Below, piece after piece: positions 16,994-28,411 of a stretch of 64,000 bases of DNA. The notes beneath the pieces were generated by a model, which saw nothing but the letters and a program-made list of their open reading frames with translations, did no database searches and was not told where the DNA came from. Positions within the stretch are counted from its first letter, which is position 1. Each line of letters opens with the position of its first letter. A program made the translations under genes and the position numbers. The stretch is taken from contig NZ_CP029639.1 of assembly GCF_003268635.1 (NCBI RefSeq), positions 3,669,501 to 3,733,500 of the forward strand, in the 5' to 3' direction. The DNA comes from Paenibacillus sp. DCT19 (lineage in GTDB: Bacteria > Bacillota > Bacilli > Paenibacillales > Paenibacillaceae).

Positions 16994-17034
16994 AAACAAA
17001 CCAAAGTGTTTCATTACACAGCGGTTTGTTTTTA
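16994..17034 (+). terminator. terminator-like hairpin in the leader of the BCCT gene
   Basis: AAACAAACC and GGTTTGTTT flank a 20-base loop and are followed by TTATTTTT on the plus strand. No plus-strand gene precedes it closely, so it may attenuate the BCCT transcript rather than end another gene. The rest of the 16821-17129 gap shows nothing recognisable. Confidence 0.55.
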
Positions 17035-17129
17035 TTTTTAACAGCTGGCTTTCTGAAATATTGCAAGCTGGACTAGCACATACTAAGAAACAGTTAGCTA
17101 TAGCTTACTTACATAACGGAGGTCTCTTC

Positions 17130-18673
17130 ATGGTATTTACAATCACTATTATCATCGTTGCACTGTTTGCAATATGGGGAGCCGTCGCTCCTGACCAGCT
17201 GGCTGAGGTAGCTAACGTTGTCTACAACTTTTCTATTCAGAATTTCGGCTGGTTTTACTTGCTAGCGACACTGTTCTTCTAATCTTTGCTTTCTATTTGG
17301 CATTCAGCCGTTTTGGCAGTATCAGGCTGGGGGACGACAGATGAACCGGAATATTCTACCGTTTCCTGGTTGTCCATGCTGTTTAGCGCCGGTATGGGTA
17401 TTGGGCTGGTTTTCTGGGGAGTTGCAGAACCCGCATTAATCTGCACCAGAAGGAGCAGAACCTGCAACAACGCAGGCAGCAAGGCTTTCCATGCGTTATT
17501 CCTTTTTCCACTGGGGCTACATCCATGGGCTATCTATACCGTCATCGGCCTGGCACTTGCTTATTTCCAGTTCCGGAAAGGTTACAAAGGGCTAATCAGT
17601 TCCACCTTTATTCCTTTGATCGGTGAGCGTCTTGCTGCAGGTTGGCTTGGCAAGGTCATTGATATTCTGGCGGTCATTTCTACCATCTTCGGTGTTGCGA
17701 CCTCGCTAGGATTGGGTGCACTTCAGATCGGTGGGGGGTTGAATTACTTATTCGGTATTCCTAACTCGACGATCACCCAAGTTGTCATTATCGTCGTTGT
17801 AACTATACTGTTCCTAATCTCAGCAACCTCTGGTCTGGATAGAGGTATTAAGATGTTGAGCAACACCAACCTCGTTATAGCTTTGTTATTGATGTTGTTT
17901 GTATTGGTCACTGGACCGACTTCTTTTATATTTGACACATTCACGACAACCTTAGGCAGTTACATGCAGAATATTATTAACATGAGTTTGAGACTGTCAC
18001 CGTTCTCAAGAGATACCTGGATTGGAGCATGGACGTTATTTTACTGGGCATGGTGGATCTCATGGGCTCCTTTTGTCGGCACCTTTATCGCCAGGGTATC
18101 CAGAGGAAGAACCATAAAGGAATTTGTAATTTACGTCATGCTTATTCCAAGCCTTTTTGGATTCATCTGGTTCTCCGTCTTCGGTGGAACAGGACTCCAT
18201 ATGGAATTGTTCAATGCCGCTCATCTGGCGGAGGCCGTTAAGGAAGATACAACAACCGCTTTATTCCTGATGCTCGAGCAGCTGCCTTTGGGCACGATCT
18301 TAGCATCCATCGCTACACTTCTAATCATGATCTTCTTTATTACGTCAGCAGATTCGGCCACTTTTGTGCTAGGCATGCTGACTTCAGATGGCAACCTGAA
18401 CCCGAGTACACGCATCAAATTAACATGGGGAATCATGCAATCCGCCATCGCGGTAGTTCTGCTGTTCAGCGGGGACTGAGTGGTCTCCAGACCGCTTCCA
18501 TTGTAGCTGCGTTACCGTTCGCCGTTGTCCTTATCGGTATGTGTGTCTCCCTACTCAAGGCTTTGCAGGCTGAGGACAGAGAGCGCCGTCAGAAGGAAAA
18601 ACGGCAGCGCCAAAAGCTAAAACGACTGCTGGAGGAACAGGAAAACATGCAGAACGAAATTCTCGGCAGATAA
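17130..18673 (+). CDS. BCCT-family glycine betaine/choline transporter (OpuD/BetL-like), several frameshifts
   Basis: A sodium-coupled osmolyte importer of about 514 residues with 12 membrane helices. The ATG at 17130 follows GGAGGTCTCTTC. Family motifs are present: DEPEYSTVSWLSMLFSAGMG, FWGVAEP and the Trp-rich FYWAWWISWAPFVGTFIARV near residue 310, then a basic, Lys/Arg-rich C-terminal tail that in relatives senses osmotic stress. The frame is broken at about 17275-17281 (loss), at the GGGGG at 17329-17333 (gain), near 17431-17445, at GGGG 17513-17516 (loss, restores FHWGLHPWAIYT) and at GGGG 18471-18474 (loss, restores LFSGGLSGLQTASIV). It has more breaks than any other gene here, so true decay cannot be excluded. 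A terminator follows. Confidence 0.82.
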
Positions 18674-18699
18674 TGTAAATCTCTATAGAGACCAGATGG

Positions 18700-18726
18700 T
18701 ACCTGCCTTAAGGCGGGTGCCTTTTA
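18700..18726 (+). terminator. intrinsic terminator after the BCCT gene
   Basis: Stem ACCTGCC-TTAA-GGCGGGT followed by GCCTTTTAT, 27 bases after the BCCT stop. Confidence 0.75.
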
Positions 18727-18835
18727 TCCTGTTGAGAGGTATTGATCATATACGAATTCCTTTTACACATGCGTTGTTCCCGCATTATCCTATTATTTCA
18801 ATTGTTAAGAGTTACGCATTGTTACATCTAGACGA

Positions 18836-19569
18836 CTAAAAATCGCTCAACAAAACATCACCATATATTCTTTTCAGATACACCGTGTTAAAAATATATT
18901 GTTCCATATGCTCAAGCTTGCGCAAACTGCGTACCAGTACTTTCCGATCCTCTTCAGACAGATCAAGATCATCGTCTATCTTCGTCAAGACATTTTTCAC
19001 ACGTCTGGATAATTGTTCAACATAGAGATGGTTTTGGATTTTGGTGGAATACATTGCGTCAAGTCACAGCCCACAAAACGAACACCGTCTAAAATGCAAT
19101 TTTCAAAATTAGCGATTAGCTTTTGTTTGCCATTTCCCTCAAACGTAATATCCACTAGCTTGTCGGTAAGGGAACAATTGACGATTTTCGCGACTTGTAG
19201 AATCCGGTCATTGAATTTACATTTATCAAAAGTACAATCGATAAACGTAGCATTCTCCAATGTCATACCTCTCATATCACAAGAGGAGAATTCACAGTTA
19301 GTGAAAATAGCTTCGTCTTTGGCAATGCCAACCGAGCGCAAGTCAGAACGAATAAATGTACAATCATCAATTGTACTGCCAGCAAAAAATCTTGCATTTG
19401 TAAGATCACAAGTGTCAAATACAAGATGACGCAGATTACAGCTCCAAAATATAGGTGAACCAATATTCGAATTTATTATGGTCGTTCCACTTATCGTTTC
19501 GTGTTCATAGCTTACAATATCAGCAAATAATTCGTTGTTTAGCGACACACCTGACTCAAGTCTTCTCAT
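18836..19569 (-). CDS. pentapeptide-repeat protein, probably frameshifted near its C-terminus
   Basis: The 190-residue main part contains tandem pentapeptide units with alternating Asn/Cys/Asp and aromatic or leucine centres (SCNLRHLVF, TCDLTNARF, NCEFSSCDMRGMTL, KCKFNDR), forming a right-handed quadrilateral beta-helix. A 72-residue frame overlaps its end and reads YSTKIQNHLYVEQLSRRVKN onwards, an acidic/basic helical tail; one extra base near 19048-19053 would join them into about 244 residues. The alternative is two overlapping genes, with an ATG available at 19054. The cellular role of this protein is unknown; the family includes gyrase-protecting proteins, but that cannot be inferred here. 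Confidence 0.7.
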
Positions 19570-19659
19570 CCTACCACCCTATCAATTCTTCATGATTTTT
19601 ATAACCCCATCAAGGAGTATCCTCTTTAGATTAACTGAAATGTACACTCTTATGAAACA

Positions 19660-19684
19660 AAAAAGCCGCTAAAAAAGCGGCTCA
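19660..19684 (-). terminator. intrinsic terminator of the recurrent family
   Basis: Minus-strand GAGCCGCTTTTTTAGCGGCT followed by T's, 12 bases after the licT stop. This copy has a perfect stem in place of the usual G-U pair. Confidence 0.85.
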
Positions 19685-19695
19685 TCTGTATTATT

Positions 19696-20546
19696 TTAAC
19701 CCTTTTGATCGTCACCTTGCTCTTCCTGCACAATTCGAGCGATATGAATCATCAGATACAAAAGTTCCTCGTTTGATATAGAGATATTTAACATGTTTTG
19801 CACATATGTTTTGATCATCTCCGCACACTTATATTCAAGCGGATGCTCCTTCACCATATGCTGGAAGATAAAATCTTTCGGCGAATTGCCTATCCGCCCC
19901 TCTTGTAGACGCTGGATAAAAAATTGTAGATGAGTGACGAGTCTCACATAATGGATGGAGTTTTTGTTGATTTGCATATCAAAGCTGTATTGAATAAGGT
20001 TGAAAATATCTTTTAACATTTTAACGGATTGCATCGTGCGCTCCATGTTCTGTTCATGCGTTTGAGCATTAACAAAATGAAAAGCAATATTTCCCGCTTC
20101 CTCTTCCGTAAGCTCGATGCCAAGTTCTTGATTGAGCATGTGGACGGCTTCCAATCCTAGTTCGAATTCGACAGGGTGAAACCGCTGGATCTCCCACAAC
20201 ATACGATTCTGTAAAGATACCCTTTTTTCCATCGTTCTATAGCAAATGATAAGTGATCCATAAGTGTAAAGAAGATTTGATCATCAAGTGAGAGCTTTTC
20301 TTTGGCGTTGGAAATGAGTTTGTTAATGACATTCACATGTGATTCCGGCATCTTTTCAATGGTGCGTACATAAGCCTGAGCGGATGGATTATTTTGCAGG
20401 ATGAATCGTTTCTGGATGTGCTCTTCGTCTAGTTGCTCGCCGACTTTTCCTTTGAATGCCAATCCTTTACCCATGACAATCACTTCTTGTCCCTGTTCAT
20501 CTTTGGTTAGAAGCAAGCTGTTATTCAATATTTTGATTACTTTCAT
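19696..20546 (-). CDS. licT: BglG/LicT-family transcription antiterminator, frameshifted
   Basis: An RNA-binding antiterminator of about 283 residues, which binds a hairpin in beta-glucoside mRNA and prevents termination when its PRD domains are in the proper phosphorylation state. The CAT RNA-binding domain (residues 1-55) reads MKVIKILNNSLLLTKDEQG and VMGKGLAFK, typical of LicT. PRD1 and PRD2 follow, with conserved histidines in MPESHVNVIN, LMDHLSFAI, VTHLQFFIQR and MIHIARIV. One lost base near 20229-20235 splits PRD1; restoring it gives IER-EKRVSLQNRMLWEIQRF. It is the last gene of bglP-bglH-licT, so it probably amplifies its own expression. The target RNA site is at 24112-24139. Confidence 0.88.
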
Positions 20547-20562
20547 GCTTTATCACGATCCT

Positions 20563-22056
<1,494 letters not shown>

Positions 22057-24023
22057 TTACGCTTGTTTGGAAAGGTAGATAATGGTCGTTCCAACCTTAA
22101 CAGAACCCTGCTCCTCCAGCTGCATGTCAGGGAAACGATCCGAATTGGCAACAATGATTGGAGTTATAAACTTCGTAGCCTTCCGCCTTGATGGCATCAA
22201 TATCAAACCTGATCAATAAGTCACCTTCTGTACCCGATCCCCCACTTTAATAGAAGAATTGAAATGTCTTCCCTTCAAATTGACGGTATCTACTCCAATC
22301 ATGAATGAGTACCTCTTCTCCATCGTAACCATTTATTTTGATCGCATGTTTGGAATCCATGAAAGCTGTAACTTCACCTGTAATCGGCGCATATAGCTCC
22401 CCTTTTGCAGGTATAATGGCAGCGCCCTTACCTAGTAATCCCAAAGAAAACACATCGTCCGGAACCCGATCCAGATGGACCAATTCACCTTGCAGCGGGC
22501 TAACGATCGTAAGTGGACGTAATTTATTTTGGTGCGTTACTAGCATTGTTCGTTTCCGAAGACTGTATGCCTTGGGGATCATTTTGAACAGATTGCCGGG
22601 AAAGTGCCTCGTCATGGTTAGCTTTAGTATTGTCTCTTTCTTCATCATCCACTGGATCGTCAAAACCAATGACCCACGTTAGAGCAAATGTCACGACAAA
22701 CGCGATTAGACAAGTTACAATGGCATGAACGATATTCATCGGATTGCTTCCAATGAAGGCAGGCAGTGCGGCAAGACCCGGAGAAACGAAGGCATAACGC
22801 ACTAGTCCGGTCAGACCAGCGTATATCCCGGCTACTCCCCCACCAATCATAGCGGCAATCAAGGGTTTCTTTAGTTTCAGCGTTACGCCATACAAGGAAG
22901 GTTCCGTTATACCCAGAACAGCAGTGAAGCCGGATGAAGCAGCAAGTTGCTTGAGTTTCTTGTTTTTTGTTTTTAATGCTACAGCAAGCGTAGCACCACC
23001 CTGAGCAATATTCGAGGCAAGCATGCCCGGACCGTTGATCATTTCATAACCATTTTTGGTTAGTTGACTCGTTGCAATCGGCGTCATTGCCCATGCAGTA
23101 CCTGTAACAATCAGGAACGGTTGTAAAGTTCCCATTAATAATGGAATCAGCCAACTCGCTCTGTCATTAATTGCTTCTGCCCCCATTGCAACCAGATCAT
23201 TCAGGTACGTTCCGAAAGGTCCGATCGCCACTAATGCAAGTGGTGCTGTAATCAAAAGCACGAGCATCGGTTTCGTGAAGAATTTGATCATAGAAGGTGA
23301 TACGCGATCTGCGAAACGTTCAATATAAGACATGAGCCAAACAACGATAATAATCGGCAACACGGAGCCTGCATAATCCGTTAATCGCACTGGAACACCG
23401 ATGAAAAACACATCTTTCCCTTCAGTCATCAGAGCGCTCCAACCTGGGTGCAGCAACACGCCTGCAACCGTCATCGCCAGAATTGGACTTGTTTCAAACT
23501 TAATGGAAGCACCATAAGCCAGCAGGATAGGCATGAAATAGAACGCTGCGTCCGCAATGGTGTTAAGGATATAATAGTTTTGACTTTCCGTCGTTACGAG
23601 ACCTGTCAGTACAAGTACAGCCAATATCGCTTTGATCATCCCTGCGCCAATGATTGCCGGAATGACGGGAGTAAATGTTGTAGAAATTACGCTAATAAAT
23701 CTGGAAATCCAGCTCTGTTTTTGTTTTGGTGCCTTACTGTTGCTTGAATCAGATCGAGAGCCCTCACTTCGACTTGCTGATCCCATCTGCTGAGTAATAG
23801 CTCGGTAGACTTGCTGCACCTCATTACCTACGACCACCTGATATTGCCCACCATTGTTCACAACGGTAATGACGCCTGGAAGTGCTTTGAGCTTTTCCGT
23901 TTCCGCTTTGGAGATATCGTGCAGTTCGAACCGAAGTCGGGTTGCGCAGTGCGTAAGCCGAGCGATATTATCTTTCTTTCCAACCAACTCTGTAATCTCA
24001 TGTCCCAACTTGCGATAATCCAT
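22057..24023 (-). CDS. bglP: beta-glucoside PTS permease EIIBCA, frameshifted
   Basis: A fused phosphotransferase permease of about 655 residues that imports and phosphorylates beta-glucosides. IIB is at residues 1-90 with the phospho-cysteine in ARLTHCATRLRF (near residue 26); IIC spans about 105-470 with ten hydrophobic segments and the ITEPSLYGV loop; IIA follows a polar linker with PITGEVTAF and the phospho-histidine motif VLIHIGVDT. Four breaks affect the linker and IIA: TTTT 22527-22530 (loss), 22300 (gain), 22224-22225 (loss), 22168-22170 (gain). Correcting them extends the protein to LEEQGSVKVGTTIIYLSKQA and a TAA at 22057. It heads the operon behind the antiterminator leader. Confidence 0.88.
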
Positions 24024-24052
24024 AACTCTGCCTCATTTCTAAATTTGGGTAT

Positions 24053-24139
24053 AAAAAAGACCAAAACGATAAGCCTTCCCCTATTCACATAGGGAAATGC
24101 AAAATCATTTTGGTCATGCCTGCTTTACCAGTAACAGCC
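24053..24139 (-). promoter_or_regulatory. LicT-type ribonucleic antiterminator overlapping a terminator
   Basis: On the minus strand TGTTACTGGTAAAGCAGGCA (within 24112-24139) matches the BglG/LicT RNA target, whose hallmark is GTTACTG...GCAGGCA. Its 3' end overlaps a terminator stem GACCAAAATGAT / ATCGTTTTGGTC (24104-24115 with 24059-24070) followed by six T's. Binding of LicT would block this terminator. It lies 30-115 bases upstream of the bglP start, exactly as in known bgl/lic operons. Confidence 0.9.
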
Positions 24140-24168
24140 AAACACTGCTAATATGAAATTCGCTTTTT

Positions 24169-24182
24169 TGTAAACGTTTACT
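24169..24182 (-). promoter_or_regulatory. cre-like catabolite repression site for the bgl operon
   Basis: AGTAAACGTTTACA on the minus strand is a near-perfect cre palindrome just upstream of the antiterminator leader. CcpA binding here would shut the operon when glucose is present. No clear -35/-10 pair was assigned around it. The rest of the 24024-24337 gap shows nothing else. Confidence 0.75.
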
Positions 24183-24337
24183 CGATCATATTATCACACA
24201 ACAAGTCAATTAGCAATCCGTTTATTCGACATATTTCTGCTTTTTTTTTAAAAGGAACTGCAACGAGAGAGCAGACCACTTGGAGGCTTGAAAATTGAAT
24301 AAATCTAACTTAATTACTCCACTCTCTTCTACTTGAT

Positions 24338-25234
24338 TTACAACTGGATGCTGCTCCATCCACTTACATCACATTGGCCATAATCATTATCACCCACAGC
24401 AACCATGGTACCATCAGATTTACGTCCGATCGTATGGGCACACCCTGCCGAAATAGCCTTAATGTCGTGCCAACCACTTACATCGCATTGGTGATGTTTA
24501 TTTGAACCCACAGCAACCATCGTACCGTCTGACTTAAGTCCAACGGTATGATAACTCCCCGCTGCAACTGCTACAATATCTCGCCAATTGCTTACATCGC
24601 ACTCGCCTTCAATATTTCTACCTACAGCTAATACCGTGCCATCTGATCTAAGACCAACAGTATGAAGATACCCAGCCGAAACAGCCATTATATCGCTCCA
24701 GTCGTTTACATTACATTGGCGATACTTGTTGTTACCAACTGCTGTTACGGTTCCGTCTAATTTTAGACCGACTGTATGCCAGTCACCTGCAGTGACCGCG
24801 ACAATATCATGCCAGCTGCTCACGTTGCATTCCGCTTCATTATTTCGCCCCACAACAACCACCGTGCCATCTGATTTAACCCCAACAGTACGGCACCAGC
24901 CTGCTGCAACAGTCACAATATCTCGCCAACCATTTACATCGCATTGGCCATGCTTATTCCAACCCACGGCTGATACAGTTCCGTCAGATCTAAGACCAAC
25001 GGTATGGGCATTCCCCGTATTTGTTGCCATATGTACATTACCAGCAACAACTGCGATGATATTGCTCCAATCGCTTACCCTACATTGACCGGATTCATTA
25101 TCACCAACTGCCGTTACCGTTCCGTCAAATTTAAGAGCAATAGTATGACGACGACCCGCCGCTATGGTATTGTTACGTAATCGTTTTGTCTCAAACAACG
25201 TTTCCTTGCGTGAATTATAGTCCATATTTGACAA
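24338..25234 (-). CDS. RCC1-like seven-repeat beta-propeller protein
   Basis: A 298-residue protein made almost wholly of seven repeats of about 38 residues with the pattern AGxxHTVGLKSDGTVxAVGxNxxGQCDVSxW. This is the RCC1 fold; seven units predict one closed seven-bladed propeller. There is no signal peptide or membrane segment, so it is probably cytoplasmic. The second unit carries an extra segment (NVHMATNTGNAH). Repeats are very alike, which suggests recent duplication or gene conversion. The start is a TTG at 25234 or the ATG nine bases later; neither has a strong ribosome binding site. Bacterial RCC1 proteins have no common function, and the neighbours give no hint. Confidence 0.85.
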   Translation of the reverse strand: MSNMDYNSRKETLFETKRLRNNTIAAGRRHTIALKFDGTVTAVGDNESGQCRVSDWSNIIAVVAGNVHMATNTGNAHTVGLRSDGTVSAVGWNKHGQCDVNGWRDIVTVAAGWCRTVGVKSDGTVVVVGRNNEAECNVSSWHDIVAVTAGDWHTVGLKLDGTVTAVGNNKYRQCNVNDWSDIMAVSAGYLHTVGLRSDGTVLAVGRNIEGECDVSNWRDIVAVAAGSYHTVGLKSDGTMVAVGSNKHHQCDVSGWHDIKAISAGCAHTIGRKSDGTMVAVGDNDYGQCDVSGWSSIQL

Positions 25235-25563
25235 TTACCAGACCCCCAGCTAATCCTAGATGAAATGATTTTTTCAGTATAGCATAGCAGATCCTTCTAT
25301 TTGTGTGGGTCTAGAAGGCTTCAATGTTTGGCAAAAGCTCTTGTTCCACAACTACCTAATTCTTTTATCTGCCTATTCGCTGATGAAATAGTTCATTAAT
25401 AGCGATAGGTTTAGGCAAACATTTGGCACGAATGTTATACTATATGTAATGTCATTTGATACATAATAAAGGTGTACAATTAATTCTATTCAGCCATGAA
25501 TATGGCTCTTTAATAGCTTCCGAAATTAGACAACAATAAAAATAAGAGGAGTAACTTCACATT
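25235..25563. other. intergenic region between divergent RCC1-like and MFS genes
   Basis: The stretch holds the MFS ribosome binding site (AGAGGAGTAAC) and AT-rich promoter-like sequence (TTATACTATATGTAATG near 25434-25450). An imperfect CATGAATATGG repeat lies near 25496. No coding region was found. Confidence 0.35.
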
Positions 25564-26772
25564 ATGATCAATCGATTCATTAGCTTATTTTCAATCCCCT
25601 CTTATTCCTTACTCTTTATGTGTATGGCATTACAGGGCATGGGTATATCGCTCAGCACCCCCTTTTTATCTATTTATTTCACGGAACAGCTTGGAGTATC
25701 TGTTGGAATGTTTGGTCTTTATCTAGCCGTTACACTAATTGCAGGAATATGGATTAGTACACTAATCGGGAGACGTTCTGACCTCGGCTTGAATCGGAAG
25801 AACATTTATCTTTTCTCTGCTCTCGCTAATGTCTTGGCTTATAGTGGATACTTGCTCATTCAGGATTTTACGGTTTTGTTCATTTATATGACTGTGTTTA
25901 CAGCTCTCGGTGCACCTGGGATGCCTCAATTGTTCGCTATTTCTAGAGAAGCTGTGATAAAGAGTAATTTTACTGAGCGTGCATTTGCTAATTCAACCTT
26001 ACGTTCTGCTTTCTCTCTCGGTTTTATTACAGGTCCTTTAATCGGCACTATATTAATCACTGCTATTGGATTTAAGGGGATTTTTTGGGGTACGATCGGC
26101 GCTTTCCTACTTGTTGCTCTGCTTGTTTCCCTGTTTCTCCAATCAAACACAGAAATGAAGAGCAGCAATACTGAAGTGAACATAAAAAGTTTCCGGCTTG
26201 CTCAAAACCGAGATATTTTACTTCCTTTTCTAATTCTGATACTCATGTATACAGCTCATTGGATGAGCAGCTTGAACACTGCTCTCTTTATTACAAACAA
26301 TCTTGGGGGAACGACAAACGATGTCGGTTTAGTAAGTAGTATTTGTGCTGCGCTAGAGATTCCTTTTATGATTGTACTTGGTCTACTTAGTGCAAAGTAC
26401 AGTAACCGAATCTTAGTGTTTTTAGGAGCTATTTTTGGAGGAGCTTATTATTTCGTTATTATTATTTCGAATGCGATGTGGCAAATGCTTGCAGCACAAA
26501 TTCTGCTCGCAGTTTTTGTTGCCGTCATTTCTGCAATTGGAATTAGCTACATTCAGGATTTACTACCTAGAATGCCAGGATATGCTTCCACGCTCTATTC
26601 CAATTCATCCATAATCGGTAGACTGATTGGTAGTCTTGTTGGTGGTGGAGTAGCCAGCATCGTGGGTTACCGATACTCATTTATTTTTTGTTTTTTACTT
26701 ATCATTATTGCAGCAATTATGCTTGTGGTAAGTGGACGGCAGCCTGCAGACGAACCGAAAATTTCATACTAA
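25564..26772 (+). CDS. MFS transporter, SetB-like sugar efflux family
   Basis: A 402-residue, 12-helix major facilitator. The N-terminus (FMCMALQGMGISLSTPFLSIYF) and the loop between helices 2 and 3 (GRRSDLGLNRKN) match the sugar efflux (SetA/SetB) subgroup, members of which export lactose, IPTG or sugar-like antibiotics. A Gly/Ala-rich segment follows at AISREAVIKSNFTERAFANS. The ATG follows AGAGGAG. It stands alone, between the RCC1 gene and a plus-strand terminator. The substrate assignment is family-level only. Confidence 0.82.
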   Translation: MINRFISLFSIPSYSLLFMCMALQGMGISLSTPFLSIYFTEQLGVSVGMFGLYLAVTLIAGIWISTLIGRRSDLGLNRKNIYLFSALANVLAYSGYLLIQDFTVLFIYMTVFTALGAPGMPQLFAISREAVIKSNFTERAFANSTLRSAFSLGFITGPLIGTILITAIGFKGIFWGTIGAFLLVALLVSLFLQSNTEMKSSNTEVNIKSFRLAQNRDILLPFLILILMYTAHWMSSLNTALFITNNLGGTTNDVGLVSSICAALEIPFMIVLGLLSAKYSNRILVFLGAIFGGAYYFVIIISNAMWQMLAAQILLAVFVAVISAIGISYIQDLLPRMPGYASTLYSNSSIIGRLIGSLVGGGVASIVGYRYSFIFCFLLIIIAAIMLVVSGRQPADEPKISY

Positions 26773-26801
26773 CTCCGATGATTCAAAGGAGATAATTGAG
26801 T

Positions 26802-26840
26802 AAAAGCAGCCGATCGAGTTAATCAGGCTGCTTTTGGTTT
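26802..26840 (+). terminator. intrinsic terminator after the MFS gene
   Basis: AAAAGCAGCC/GGCTGCTTTT stem followed by GGTTTTTT, 30 bases after the MFS stop. The sequence also faces the convergent DHFR-like gene. Confidence 0.85.
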
Positions 26841-26892
26841 TTTAGTTGACTGACGTTCCCCGTTAGCGAAAGACACAAGTAACAAAGCCATT

Positions 26893-27462
26893 TTACCTTC
26901 TGTAAACGAGACCTATAGCTCCAGAATCAAATGTCTTGTTTTCAATTAGCTGAAGATCGATCTTCTCCTTAAGATCTTGGAATAACGGTAAGCCTTTACC
27001 AATTAGGACAGGTGAAACCGTAATTTTATATTCGTCAATCAAATCAAGTTGCATAAGTTGATGTGCGAGTCTAGGACTGCCGAGGATGACCATATCCTTG
27101 CCTGGCTGCTGTTTGAGTTTATTGATCTCATCCTCTATTCCTTCTTTTACAAGTCTGGAATTATTCCATTCGACGTTCTCCAGCGTCGTGGAAAAAACGA
27201 TTTTGGCTGTCCTTTCGATCCACTCGGCATGATTAAGTTCATGCTCCGAAGCTGAAGGATCCGAGGGCACAGATGGCCAGTAACTGTGCATCATCTGATA
27301 AGTCCCACGCCCCCAAATGACAGTGTCGGCAGTACTCAGAATTTCTTTCGCATGTTTCTCCAGATCAGCATCGTAGGAAACCCAGCCAATGTCCATTTCA
27401 CCATTCGGGCCTTCTACATAACCATCAAGTGAGGAGTGCAGAAAAAGAACGAGTTTTCTCAT
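26893..27462 (-). CDS. dihydrofolate reductase/RibD C-terminal family protein
   Basis: A 189-residue protein of the RibD_C/DHFR-like family (YyaP/YwjB relatives), NADPH-dependent reductases of unproven substrate. Visible motifs are SLDGYVEGPNGEMDIGW at the N-terminus, WGRGTYQMM, and VILGSPRLAHQLMQLDLIDEY near residue 135, typical for the family. The start is the ATG at 27462, eight bases after AAAGGAG; the upstream in-frame extension contains this ribosome binding site. It is monocistronic. Confidence 0.88.
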   Translation of the reverse strand: MRKLVLFLHSSLDGYVEGPNGEMDIGWVSYDADLEKHAKEILSTADTVIWGRGTYQMMHSYWPSVPSDPSASEHELNHAEWIERTAKIVFSTTLENVEWNNSRLVKEGIEDEINKLKQQPGKDMVILGSPRLAHQLMQLDLIDEYKITVSPVLIGKGLPLFQDLKEKIDLQLIENKTFDSGAIGLVYRR

Positions 27463-27757
27463 TTTTGATTCTCCTTTGTACATGTTCTCACACATTTGTC
27501 CGTAAAAACATTCATCTTTTTTACCATTTCCCTGGTAGTATTTTAATGACTAGCTTGTTTTATCCATTTAAAGTATAACTCTCAGAACTACAACAAGTAA
27601 AGAACGTATGTTCCCTAACCTTAATTAGGCACAAGCACATGCGATTTTCGATATAGGATTTACCTATGCATTTAATTGTTTATATATATTTCTCGAATGG
27701 GGTTTATCGGGCTTATGATGGGTATGTCACAAGTTGAATATTAGGGAGGATGGTCTA

Positions 27758-28308
27758 ATGTCTTTTTATGATATGAATATCCACTTCATAGATGGTAGAT
27801 CTGCTGATTTAACAAACTACCGAGGGAAAGTAATTCTTGTTGTTAATACAGCAAGTAAATGTAGCTATTCTCGTCAATTTACGACTCTTCAGGAGTTGTA
27901 CGAAAAGTACCATCATGATGGTTTGGAAATTCTAGCATTTCCGTGTAACCAGTTTAATGAGAAAGAACCTGGCAACCATTCGGAAGTGAAGGCTTACTGT
28001 GACAATCTATTTAAGTTAACATTCCCGTTATTTGAGAAAATAGAAGTCAGGGGCTGAACGCCCATCCGATATTTCAGTTTTTAACATCTCAAGCACCATT
28101 TTTTGGTTTCGACACTGAAACTGCCAGCGGGGAATGGATGAAGAATTTTCTAAACGAGAAATACCCTGATATATACAAGGGTGACGGGATTAAGTGGAAC
28201 TTCACTAAGTTTTTGATTGATCGTAACGGTAAGGTGCACGGAAGATATGAGACAACCACGGAACCATTTGAAATAGAGCCAATCATTAAAACATTGCTTT
28301 TAAAGTAG
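27758..28308 (+). CDS. glutathione peroxidase-family thiol peroxidase, frameshifted
   Basis: A thiol peroxidase of about 183 residues that reduces hydroperoxides, in bacteria usually with thioredoxin. The ATG follows AGGGAGGA. The peroxidatic residue is Cys in VNTASKCSYSRQF, so it is not a selenoprotein; the glutamine and tryptophan partners are in FPCNQF and KWNFTKFLID. The GGGG at 28050-28053 has lost one base: restoring it joins KIEVRG to LNAHPIFQFLTSQ and the C-terminal half. The motif KCSYSRQF differs from the more usual KCGFTPQ. A shared terminator follows. Confidence 0.88.
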
Positions 28309-28362
28309 TTGAACAATTTATCAAACTTTTTTGTCGGTTAAAGACTGCATTTCCTGAATAAG

Positions 28363-28405
28363 AAAACGATCTTGACCCTATAAGAAAAAGGATCAAGATC
28401 GTTTG
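28363..28405. terminator. bidirectional terminator between the peroxidase and giant SLH genes
   Basis: AAACGATCTTGA / TCAAGATCGTTT form a 12-bp stem with T-rich sequence on both sides. It serves the convergent peroxidase (plus) and SLH protein (minus). Confidence 0.85.
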
Positions 28406-28411
28406 CTTTAA

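Noticed and set aside
24338..25234. Repeated DNA in the RCC1-like gene as a CRISPR array or satellite
   Set aside because: The repeats are about 114 bases, in frame and without unique spacers; they encode protein blades.
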